DNA of 64,000 bases, from assembly GCA_026075535.2 (NCBI GenBank), contig AP026546.1:3534001-3598000 (forward strand), written 5' to 3'. The translations under genes were made by a program, and so were the position numbers. Positions 55,529-64,000 of this stretch are shown here, in pieces. Positions within the stretch are counted from its first letter, which is position 1, and every line of letters begins with the position of its first letter. The DNA comes from Tricholoma matsutake. Lineage: Eukaryota; Basidiomycota; Agaricomycetes; Agaricales; Tricholomataceae. A model generated the notes under the pieces. It searched no databases, was not told the DNA's origin, and worked only from the letters and a program-made list of their open reading frames with translations.

Positions 55529-56015
55529 AATTGTAGAATCTGTGATGAATCACTTCTTCGACAAATTCAAAATTTTTTCTTCGAGACCTCTCCAAACGTT
55601 TATGGGTCACGTGATAAGGTTCGTCGAGGTTCGTCAATCGTTCATTGTTCGTCAGGTGCCTATTTTGACACTTCGGATCAATAACCCTTCCAACAGTGCC
55701 TGATCTCGGAGATAACACTGAATTTGGCTTGTAACTAAAATAGTTGTCCAAATAGAGTAATGTAAATCATAACTAAACCAGATCCGATCAGTTGTCTGGT
55801 TGCAGCTGTCCTAATGACGAGTGCTGCCTCTCGATCACTGGCAGTCACAATGTAAGGCGAGGCCTGGCATTGGCTTATGAAAGAAAAGGTAGATTACATA
55901 TATACAAGTACTTCTGGCTCATGCCGAAAGGATGAGTAATCGGATGTGGCGCGGTGAAACAATGACATATGCACAAGTAAGAGAAGGTGCACTGATATGG
56001 GTAGTTGTGTTCTTC

Positions 56016-56412
56016 TGTTAGGGCGACACCCACTATCTGCTAGCTAAGACTGTGCAGGTTCTCTGTACAAGAAGGGGGCAGGATCCGCGCTCGTAATGGG
56101 GGAATTGATGGTTTCGATGTGAGGGGTTATTAATAGGTGAGTTTGTTGAGATAGGCCTTTCACACCAAAAACGTAGGTGGAATACCTAAGAGAACACAAC
56201 TGGGGTCCCCTAGGCATATATTTATGGTTTATATACTATGTTACACATATTGTACATTGTTGTTACCGATGCACTCGTACATGCACGTACATTTTGATGC
56301 GTGCGAAATAAAATTCTCATGCTATCAAAGTGTAGCATCATTTGGCGTCATGTAGTGTAATTCGACATAATAAAATAAAATGAAATTTTATTAGGTAATG
56401 GGTTTCCTAACA
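56016..56412 (-). repeat. gypsy-2 5' LTR
   Basis: 397 bp, TG...CA, followed on the right by the ATTAT duplication. Confidence 0.9.
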
Positions 56413-57120
56413 ATTATGACTATGTACATAAAAAACTAAACCCCTTGCGCCAAACATGAGGGGGGGATTCGTAAGTACTACAATATATATACCCCTTGCA
56501 TTCAGTGCGAGGGGGGGGGCAGAGATAAATTAAAAATAATAAAGACCCCTCCCCATGCAAAATGTGGGGGAGGGGGGGGTTGGGGGATGCGGTCTGGGGT
56601 GGGTGTCATTGCCCACCCCTTCTCGCATGCGTCCATCGCCATAGCAAGCCGCACCTGTCATCCACCCTACAAGCCTCTGCTCGTAGGCATGGGGATGGGT
56701 ACCGTGGTGGTCATAGCCCTGGTGTACCCACCATCCACCCGACAAGCAGGTGCTCGTCGGCATGGGTTGGGTGTGTTGTCGGTTTTGTGGGTCTCCTAGT
56801 TCGGAGGGGTTGGGGGGAGTGGTCAGTGATGTGGCATGCGAGGGAGGGGGTAGGTGGGTGCTTACCAGGTGGGTATCCTGCTCTGCAGGTTTCCCAGTAC
56901 CCCTCTGCCATCTCCTATCCTTTATCAACACCCTCACATCCCGTTTGGATGGGGAGGAGGGGGCTGGCATGGGTGTCATCGGGTCTGGGTCGTTCTGGGT
57001 CCTGGTGCTAGTAGGCGGTGTCATCATCGTCATCATCGACTGCCCACACTCACAATCCACCCTATGAGCAGGGGCTCGTAGGCGTGGGGTGGGTGTGTTG
57101 GCTCGTTTGCGGGTGGTGGT

Positions 57121-57500
57121 GTCATTACTAGTAGATTATAACCTAGAAAACTAAAAAAACGAGTTAGTTAGTTTATAAAAACAAAAATCAAATGACAAAA
57201 ACTTATGTAGGGCCCAAACGACACGATCTGCGTCGTTTGGGCCTGCGTTGGCTCGTTTGTGGGTGGTGGTGTCATTACTAGTAGATTATAACCTAGAAAA
57301 CTAAAAAAATGAGTTAGTTAGTTTATAAAAACAAAAAACAAACAAAAAAAACTTATGTGGCATCGTTTGGGCCCATGTTGGCTCATTTGTGGGTGGTGGT
57401 GTTGTTACCAGTAGATTATAACCTAGAAAGCTAAAGAAACAGGTTAGTTAGTTTATAAAAACAAAAAGCAAATGAAAAAAAAAACTTACATAGGGCCCAA
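57121..57500 (-). repeat. Tandem intron-like modules of E
   Basis: Three to four tandem units of about 120-130 bp on the minus strand. Each has a CAAACGA..TCGTTTGGGCC hairpin, a donor such as ATAAGT or GTAAGT, a T-rich tract, ACTAACTAAC and a TCTAG or TTTAG acceptor next to GTTATAATCTAC. Unit-to-unit identity is high, indicating recent tandem growth. Confidence 0.65.
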
Positions 57501-57635
57501 ATGACATGATCTGTGTCGTTTGGGCCCGCATTACATCCAGTCGGCTTGTTTGTGGGTGGTGGTGATGGCGGATTGGGTGTGGGAGCGGTGGTGGTGGGTG
57601 TCCACACAGTGGTGGTGGTAGAGCGGAGAGGAGGG

Positions 57636-57676
57636 AGGCGGTGTCGACGGTGGTGGTGGTGGTGGTGGTGGTGGTG
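57636..57676. repeat. GGT microsatellite
   Basis: A run of GGTGGT near the right side of E; it generates open frames with His or Gly runs only. Confidence 0.85.
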
Positions 57677-57775
57677 AGTGATGAGCTGGCACATTTGATG
57701 ATGCAGCTATATGCTTTGTCATACACAGCTGCACCACGGTATCTAATGCAAATAGATGATACCTTACACAAGGTA

Positions 57776-57852
57776 CTGTGGTGTAATGGTTATATTGCAT
57801 ATTATAATTACATAAGCAACCTACAGGGATCTGGGTTCAATTCCTTTTCTTA
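57776..57852 (+). repeat. tRNA-like Pol III promoter, right end of E
   Basis: A box TGGTGTAATGGTTAT (57779-57793) and B box GGTTCAATTCC (57834-57844). Confidence 0.6.
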
Positions 57853-58159
57853 CACACTTTTTCAGCGGAATCCGACTGGACTCTGACTGGACTCCACTGG
57901 ACTAGTCCAAGTGGAATCCAGTGTTTGAGTGGATTCCACTCAGAGTCCGGTTGGACTGGACTGGGACTGGACTGGCAACTTTGCAGGCAGTTGGCTGGTG
58001 ACCAGTCCCAGTGGACTCCAGTCAGACTCCAGTCGGACTCTGGTCAGTCTGGTCAGACTCCAGTTGGAGTCCACTAGGAAAGGTGGGGGAGTGTAAAGAC
58101 CTCATGATTAACTACGTACCTTGGTTGGGTAATAAAAGTATTAAATGTATGCCCAAGAA

Positions 58160-58245
58160 TAATTGCTTGGTAGCTCAGTGGTTAAGTGTGCTGTTATGTG
58201 TGCAGACCCAAGGTCGAGTGTTCAATTCTTGATGTGTGTCGAACT
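58160..58245 (+). repeat. tRNA-like Pol III promoter, right end of D2
   Basis: TTGGTAGCTCAGTGGTTAAG and GTGTTCAATTCTTG; a sister copy lies at 61765-61855. Confidence 0.6.
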
Positions 58246-58995
58246 TTTATTTGGGAAAGCACGTGCATTCCAGTTATTCCGGTTAGTCCGGTTATTCCTG
58301 TTATTCTGGTTGTGATGAGTCTGGTCAGATTCCGGGGATTCCAGGTGTAAATTGGATCCTTATTCCGACTGGAATTGTGTTGCATAGGGAAAACTACATA
58401 CAAAAAAAATTCCACCAGATTCCAGAAATTCTGGAAATTCTGGCCGGACGAACTGGAATCCAACTGGAATAGGTGGGGGAGTGTAAAGTACTCAAGATCT
58501 GACACAAATTCTAGATTTTAAATTACAACTACGACAAATTAAAATACTTTTAGACCTAAGGGCTACTACATAGACGATGGTCAGGATGTAATCAGTAACA
58601 GAAAACAAAGGGGGGGCTTGCCAGTCATTGTGGTACCCCCATTGTTGTTGTTGCCATCCCTGGCCTTCTCACTGGTGGTGGTGGTGGTGTCGACCTCCCA
58701 TCATTGGTGTTGGCATTGGCATTGTTGTCTGTGGCCTTCCTGCTGCTGGTGTTGGTGGTGTCAGCCCCATCATTGGCATTGTTGTTGGTGGTGTCATCAC
58801 AGGTCTTGGGGCCTCCATTGTGGTTGTCACCCCAGCCATCCCTGTGGCTGGGGTTGTCATTGGTGTTCACATCATCAATTTGGGCCTCTTTGTTGTCATC
58901 AACCTGGGCCTCCTCGTTGTCACTGTCATTGTTGTTGTTGTTGGCATTGGTGTTGTTGATGGCCTTGCTGTTGTTCTCATTGTCAGCCTCCCCAT

Positions 58996-60230
58996 TGATG
59001 ATGCTCAACCCGGAAACCCAAACAAAACCCACAAAATGGCTTCGGATGGTATAACACGAGTCAGAGGAAGGATGTGAGGCCCTCTAGATGTCACCTGTCA
59101 GACTGACCATCAAATAGTCATAGAACAACTGCTTGTCGAAGCAGTTCGAGGCTAAAAGAATGTGTTTCAAGGACTTGCAATGATTTCGAGGGGTTGCAAT
59201 GATTTGTGAGACGTTGCAATGATTTGCGAGGTGTTGCGATATTTTTCAAAGAAGTCTTGAGGAATTTCGAGTGCGCAGATATGTTCGGATGCAAGATCGG
59301 GGGACTAGACGAGTAGTAGAAGTGAAGAAAAGGCTAATCAAGGGAAGCGAGAGTGAAAATAGTGTAATGTGAGGAATTTTGAGGAATTTTGAGGAAGTTT
59401 AGCATAAAACACCAAACTTCGGACTGAATAAGACTAAACCAAACTCTCAAATCACTGTGATCTGGGAAGAAGACGATGACTATCTTGTTTTTCTTTGTAT
59501 CTAGTACATCTTTTTATATAAAATAAAGAAAGTACCTAAAAAGGCTAGAGAACATGTGTAGAACATGAGGCAAAAGATATGAGTTAAGGCACAAGGCCAA
59601 AAAGGAGACTGGAATTTGAACAAGAAAGATATATATCATATGATGAAAGAGTAATAAAGGGTATAGAACTAAAAGGGGACTGTCCTTTGTGTATAAACTG
59701 CGCTAAGTCTCGCAATAATGCGTCCAGCAGGTTCTGTGCATGATAGGGACTTGGAACGAGGCTGACCTACTATCAGCAGGTTTGAGCACAAGTTGGAATA
59801 CTTCCTGGCACATGGTATTCCACCCACTCACAGTCTCTTGATATCGATCGATGATGCTCAACGATGCTCGACTGCATTTGATACGATATTTGACGATGTT
59901 CGATGATGCTTGACCGCATTTGACAATGCTCGATGATGTTTGATCGTGTTCAATATGATGCTCGATCACGTTCAACGATGCTCGATCATGTTCGATCATG
60001 TTCGATATAATGCTCAACCGTGTTCGATACGATATTCGACAATGTTTGATTGTGTTTGACGATGCTTGACACATTCGATGATGCTCGACCATGTTTGACG
60101 ATGTTTGATGATGCTCGATGATGTTCGATCATGATATCGCGCTTGGTAGACTTGGTCAGGAGTGGTTGCGCTGCTTCTGGGACCTCGTGCAAGTTATCCA
60201 ATGTGATTAGAATGTGGCCAAAATGGTGAA
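58996..60230 (-). repeat. LTR copy G3
   Basis: It begins TGATGATGCTCAACCC and shares the first 700 bp with copy G1 (15709) and the inverse of G2. The inner half has been replaced by a TCGATGATGCTCGA-type minisatellite (about 59850-60140). The right boundary is approximate. Confidence 0.55.
59850..60140. repeat. TCGATGATGTTCGA minisatellite
   Basis: Degenerate short repeats rich in CGATG, CGATC and TCGA. Local CpG density is high compared with the surrounding transposon DNA. Confidence 0.7.
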
Positions 60231-60480
60231 TCGGCCTTTGAGCCAAGGGGACAACCTATCACCATCATTGTTGTTGTTGGCCACAGGCTCCCCATTGCTC
60301 GTGCTGTTGTCACTGCTGTTGTCATTGCTGTACTGGCCCCCATCAGCCTTGTCCCTGTCATTTTCATCACTGGTCTCCTCTTCGCTCTCCTCACTGTCAC
60401 TGGAGGGGGCCTGCTGTGCTCAGTGTTGACCAGTGATGCCCTGACCAGGAGGAGGAGACAGGAGACTCACCTTGGCCAAT

Positions 60481-61685
60481 TGAGCATGTTTGGGGGGGGG
60501 GGGGGGGCAATAGAGACTCCGCTCACCTTGAGAGCAAGTTCAGCTCTATGAAAGAAAAAAAGAGTGAGAAAAGATGATAATAAGAAACATACCTTAAAGG
60601 GGCAGCTGAAGCCACACTGTAAGGGGAACCCTTGATGAGCACTCACAAACCCCTACAAACCTCTACGAAGTTCACAAACATTCTTTGAACAATCTTCGAA
60701 CTACTCGAACAAACTTCAAACCCTTTGAACTGTCTTTGAACTCTTTGAACTCCTCGAACATTCTTTGAACAGTCTTTGAACTCTTCAAACTCCTTGAACA
60801 TTCTTCAAACAACTTTGAACTGCTTTGAACTGCTCCACCCCTCACCTACAACCACACCCGTACTTTGACAATACCACAGAAGTCATGGGATGACTTTCAA
60901 ACACATTAGGATGAAGCGGGATGACCTTCTGATGTGCCCCTGGTGGTGCTCACTTCCTTAGTCCCACTTCCATATGGAGACTGAATTATTTTACTTCATC
61001 ACACAGTCCCGGGTATATAGTTAGCACCCTCTGCAGGGAAACACCTTAGACTTTTCTCTTTGGTTTTCCCTTGCAAGGTGTGTAGATATTTCCTTGTTCC
61101 ATTAGTTTATCTAACACTTTGGTTTTCCCTTGCAAGTATTGAGCTCAGGCTCTGATCATAAGGTTGCCCTTACATGCACCCTGTCCTTTCAAGGTCCTGT
61201 AAAAGGAGTAGAATGTTAGTACCATAATGATGATAAAATGAAACATACCTTGAAGGGGTGGCCAAAGCCACACCCTGTCCTTTTGAGCCTTTTTTCGAGG
61301 TCCTGTAAAAGGAACAGAATGTTAGTATCATACTGACTGGATAAAAGAGCTGTGTTACTTACCTTTTACTACCTTTCCCCATCCCAGACTGTTCCTCTTC
61401 TTCCTTCTCCTCATCTCGCTTCGCTTTCTTTGAGCTGTCATTTTTGAGTGCTGACATGGCATGTAACCATTTGTGGGTTTGCAAACCTGACTTGGGTGGG
61501 GATTTGGCTGGCAATGGGCCAGATCCCTTGTTGCATTGGTTGGCATGGGTGTTTGGCATGGTTCTTGATGGGGGTGGTTGGCGGATGTGGTTGCAATGTG
61601 TTGGTAGGTTGGGTTAATGTGGTGTGGTTGTGTGTGAGAGCATTTGTGACAACACATCACACAGCTGTGATGCACTATGACTGAT
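60481..61685. other. Low-complexity and repeat debris
   Basis: A run of 19 G at about 60488-60508, a TTTGAACTC-type degenerate tandem array (60660-60830), an H-repeat relative with TTTGGTTTTCCCTTGCAAG repeated twice (61030-61180), and paired copies of CTTGAAGGGGTGGCCAAAGCC-type sequence. No gene supported. Confidence 0.45.
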
Positions 61686-61689
61686 GATG

Positions 61690-62106
61690 ATTTGTTACCA
61701 CACACCTTAATTGTGTAATAAAGGTATTAAAGGGTAATAAATGTATTAAATGTAGGTAGGAATAAGTGCTTGGTAGATCAGTGGTTAAGTGTGTTGTTCT
61801 GTGTGTAGACCCATGTAGACCCAAGGTCAAGTGTTCAATTCCTGCTGTATGTGAAACTTTTATTTGGGAAAGCACATGCATTCTGGTTACTCTGGTTATT
61901 CCAGTTAGTCCATGCATTCTGGTCATTCCGGTTGTGATGAGTCCAGTCAGATTCCAGGGATTCCAGGTGTAAATTGGATATTTATTCTGACTGGAATTGT
62001 GCTGCATAGGAAAAACTACATACAAAAAAAAATCCACCGGATTTCAGAAATTCCAGAAATTCTGGCCAGAATAACTGGAATCCAACCGGAATAGGTGGGG
62101 GAGTGT
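61690..62106 (+). repeat. Lone right TIR end of the A-family (F)
   Basis: A tRNA-like sequence (TTGGTAGATCAGTGGTTAAG; GTGTTCAATTCCTGC), a TTCCGGTTA/GGAATCC array and the end GGTGGGGGAGTGTAACATACTC. It is about 85 percent like the right end of D2 by eye. The left partner was not found. Confidence 0.65.
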
Positions 62107-62149
62107 AACATACTCCTCACATTCCTAATCCACCATCACCACCACCCAC

Positions 62150-64000
62150 AAATGAGCTGACCAGATGGGCCCTACATAAGTTTTTTTTTGTTTGCTTTTT
62201 GTTTTTATAAATTAACTAACATGTTTCTTTAGTTTTCTAGGTTCTAATTTACTGGTAATGACACCACCACCCACAAACAAGCTGACTGGATAGAACACGG
62301 GCCCAAACAATGTGATCTGCATTGTTTGGGCCCTATGTAAGTTTTTTTTTGTTTGCTTTTTGTTTTTATAAACTAACTAACTTGTTTCTTTTGTTTTATA
62401 GGTTCTAATCTACTGATAATGACAGATGGATGTAAGACAACCCAACACACCCACCCCACACCTGTGAGCCCCTGCTCAGAGGGTGGATCGTGAGTGTGTG
62501 CAGTCAATGACAACAACACTGCCACCTACCAGCACCAGGACCCCCATAATGTGAAGCACTGGGGCCAACAACACACTATCCACCTCCAGCCCCTTTAGCA
62601 ACTGCTCGGGGGGTGGATCATGGGTGGAATGGCACTGGTGACAATGGAAAATGGGGGACAATGACAGGGCAATGCCAATGCCAACACAGAACAACAGAAA
62701 CTGACCCAGCAGGTGAACAATGGCACCCAGCCCCAGACCATGACAGCACCCTGTTCCACACCATGAGTAGTGTTCAAAGGTCCGGTCTATAGGACCAAAA
62801 AAAAGACCAAAACTGGCTGAACTGGACCAATTAGGACCGGACCAGCGGTCTATTTATGGACTGGTCTTTTGCAGTCCAGTTGCAGGTCTTTCATTTTGAA
62901 AAATAATGTAGGACTGCAAAAAGACCAGTTTAAACCTGTTGCAACCAGTTAAACATTATGTGTGTTACATAACCATGTAACTATGACTATTACCTTTAAT
63001 TTGACCTTTGGTTCATCAAAAACGGTCAAGAATTGAGAAAGATATGACCAAATTCATTGTGGTACAAGTTTTTCTTTTGTTCAACTTGTATTAGAATCAC
63101 TTTGATTCTAACTCACTCATATTTTGATCATTTTGCTTCATTATATTTTAGGATATGGAGATTTTATGTAGGTAAATATGCTCACCATCCATCAATGTAA
63201 GATATGCATCACATAATTTATGGTTGTCACATTACATTTTGCCCGCATCTTTACCAGATGTAATTTGGTTTCAGTCATAGCTACATCACATCTCCATTAA
63301 ATCTCTTAAAAATTGGATCAAAAGCCAGGTATTTACAAGCTCTATCATGTTAAATTATTTCTTAAAGGTTCCGAGTGATGATTGTTGAGATACAGATGGC
63401 TTATATTAGCACGACAAATTTTACATCAAAAAACTGGTCCAAACCAGTCTTTTTTCGGTCCATTAACTGAAAAAGACCAGTCCCAGGTGGTCTGGTTCAG
63501 TCCCCCCAATATCTGGGTCAGTCCTGGACCAGTTGCAGTTGTGGTTGCCCCATTTGGGGGTCAAAAAACTGGACTGGACTGTACCTTCGAACACTAACCA
63601 TGAGGAGGAAGGCAAGAGCCCAAACAACATCATCATTTAGGCTGTAGGTTTTTTTTTTTCTTTTTTTTGGTCTTTCTTTTACTAAAAGTTGTGTTCTTAG
63701 GTCAACAACAAGCACCTCCAGCAGACAACGATGCCCATGGCACCAGACACCTCCGCTATGAGCAACTGCTTGTAGGGAGGAAGACTGGTGCATCAGATGA
63801 CAACAACAGAGGCAGGATGGTGAGAGATGCCACAATGAGGGGGGAGGAATGGTGATGACCACAACAATGACAATGAATGGGGGATGGGGAAGGGGGGACA
63901 GAGGGAATGAACCACCTGCCACTGTTGCGAGCCCTCACTCACATGGTTGATGGGCAGTGTTTTGATGAGGGGAGGGAATATTGTTGCCCCCCCCCCAATT
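62150..64000 (+). repeat. Further module-bearing element J, right edge of window
   Basis: Two intron-like modules (about 62177-62240 and 62337-62401, the latter with GTAAGT, CTAACTAAC and TATAG), GAGC/GCTC hairpins near 62466 and 62592, then a hAT MITE and another degenerate module (63653-63700). TIRs are not visible, so the element probably continues beyond 64000. Confidence 0.5.
62768..63596. mobile_element. hAT MITE, 8-bp duplication ACCATGAG
   Basis: 829 bp. The ends are TAGTGTTCAAAGGTCCGGTC and the inverse TAGTGTTCGAAGGTACAGTC. ACCATGAG is perfectly duplicated at 62760-62767 and 63597-63604. Subterminal GGTCC/GGACC and CCAGT/ACTGG motifs are dense at both ends. No coding. Confidence 0.92.

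Larger units (their letters stand above)
50278..56412 (-). mobile_element. Ty3/gypsy chromodomain element 'gypsy-2', full length, relatively young
   Basis: LTRs at 56016-56412 (5' in element orientation) and 50278-50678 start TGTTAGGGCGACACCC and end CCTAACA, with about 3 percent difference. ATTAT is duplicated at 50273-50277 and 56413-56417. A polypurine tract AAAAGGGGGG adjoins the 3' LTR. Gag, protease, RT, RNase H, integrase and chromodomain are all present. Seven TGA and one TAA interrupt the coding region, and gag has an internal frameshifting deletion. Confidence 0.93.
49737..58103 (-). mobile_element. TIR element E (contains gypsy-2)
   Basis: The left end is AGTACTTTACAGTCCCCCA and the right end GGGGGAGTGTAAAGACCTC, the A-family termini in reverse. 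Flanks GTGATTAAC (49728-49736) and ATGATTAAC (58104-58112) match in 8 of 9 positions. E's own DNA is about 2.2 kb. Left: array, minus-strand tRNA-like sequence (50005-50090) and GAGGG hairpins. Right (after gypsy-2): more hairpins, GAGC/GCTC motifs, four tandem intron-like modules, a GGT repeat, a plus-strand tRNA-like sequence (57776-57850), array and TIR. Confidence 0.8.
47826..58493 (-). mobile_element. TIR element D2 (contains E, which contains gypsy-2)
   Basis: The left end is CTGTAATTTACCCTCCCCCA and the right end GGGGGAGTGTAAAGTACTC. AAGATCTG is duplicated at 47818-47825 and 58494-58501. D2's own sequence is 47826-49736 plus 58113-58493, about 2.3 kb: array, minus-strand tRNA-like sequence, five GAGGG hairpins, GAGC/GCTC hairpins, four intron-like modules on the minus strand, then (after E) a plus-strand tRNA-like sequence, array and TIR. 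Orientation is given by the module direction. Confidence 0.8.
58600..60480 (-). pseudogene. Asn/Asp/Ser-rich ORF split by LTR copy G3
   Basis: On the minus strand 60420 to 60240 reads an acidic SDSEESEEETSDENDRD stretch and an ANNNNDGDR run. The same composition resumes at 58990-58620 (NNTNANNNNNDSDNEEAQVD and similar). The LTR copy between them suggests a single interrupted low-complexity gene. It may simply be a degenerate GTT/GTC repeat; no domain is recognised. Confidence 0.25.

Noticed and set aside
57431..57800. His-rich minus-strand frames
   Set aside because: Caused by the GGT microsatellite at 57636-57676.
61355..61705. 116-codon minus-strand His/Pro-rich frame with a basic tail
   Set aside because: No recognised domain, overlaps TG-rich low-complexity sequence; not enough to call a gene.
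25722..62000. Genuine tRNA genes at the A/B-box pairs
   Set aside because: Acceptor stems do not pair and no clear anticodon arm forms; they recur at fixed places in the TIR elements, so they are tRNA-derived repeat parts.
9300..62000. TGA read as Arg (codon reassignment or programmed readthrough)
   Set aside because: Host genes use normal stops, TAA and TAG also occur, catalytic residues are mutated by the same transition type, and the damage is limited to repeats.

Overview
The window looks like a contig from an Agaricomycete (mushroom-forming basidiomycete) genome. The two host genes have short spliceosomal introns of 50-80 bp with GT-AG ends. The mobile DNA is typical of these fungi: chromodomain Ty3/gypsy elements, Ty1/copia, hAT, Helitron, and KDZ-type transposons with their cysteine-cluster proteins. 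I cannot name the genus.

Region 1 (1-8.9 kb) is gene territory. It holds the 5' two thirds of an enolase-superfamily gene (ENOSF1 / L-fuconate dehydratase type, minus strand, running off the left edge). About 4 kb of intergenic DNA follows, then a complete intron-rich TUP1 corepressor gene (plus strand) with seven WD40 repeats.

Region 2 (8.9-64 kb) is almost entirely nested transposable elements and their debris. (a) A decayed gypsy element (about 9.3-17.95 kb) has lost its reverse transcriptase. It is split by a 3.4-kb hAT insertion with an 8-bp target duplication, which itself contains a foldback and a gag-only LTR element, and by a solo LTR. (b) A second gypsy element (18055-25637, 5-bp duplication GAAAG) sits inside a non-autonomous TIR element called A here. 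(c) A copia fragment, hAT MITEs and KDZ transposase debris fill 28-36 kb. (d) Helitron remnants, a KDZ-associated CxC5/CxC6 protein gene and a neighbouring unknown gene lie at 41-47.7 kb. (e) A three-level nest follows: TIR element D2 contains TIR element E, which contains a third gypsy element (50278-56412, duplication ATTAT). (f) Simple repeats, another LTR copy, a right-hand TIR end and a hAT MITE run to the right edge.

The most unusual item is the TIR family (A, B, C, D2, E and two lone ends). Copies share ends resembling GAGGTCTTTACACTCCCC and CAGTACTTTACACTCCCC and have 8-9 bp target duplications. At each end there is a short palindromic minisatellite and an outward-facing tRNA-like Pol III promoter. 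The interior is built from repeated hairpins and intron-like modules. A paralogous empty site, the target duplications and hairpin stems that change in a compensatory way support these being real units. One end abuts a KDZ cysteine-cluster gene, so they may be KDZ satellites; that link is inference.

Most in-frame stops across the gypsy, copia, Helitron, KDZ and gag-only elements are TGA, and most sit where the family carries Arg. That pattern fits CGA to TGA mutation at methylated CpG.
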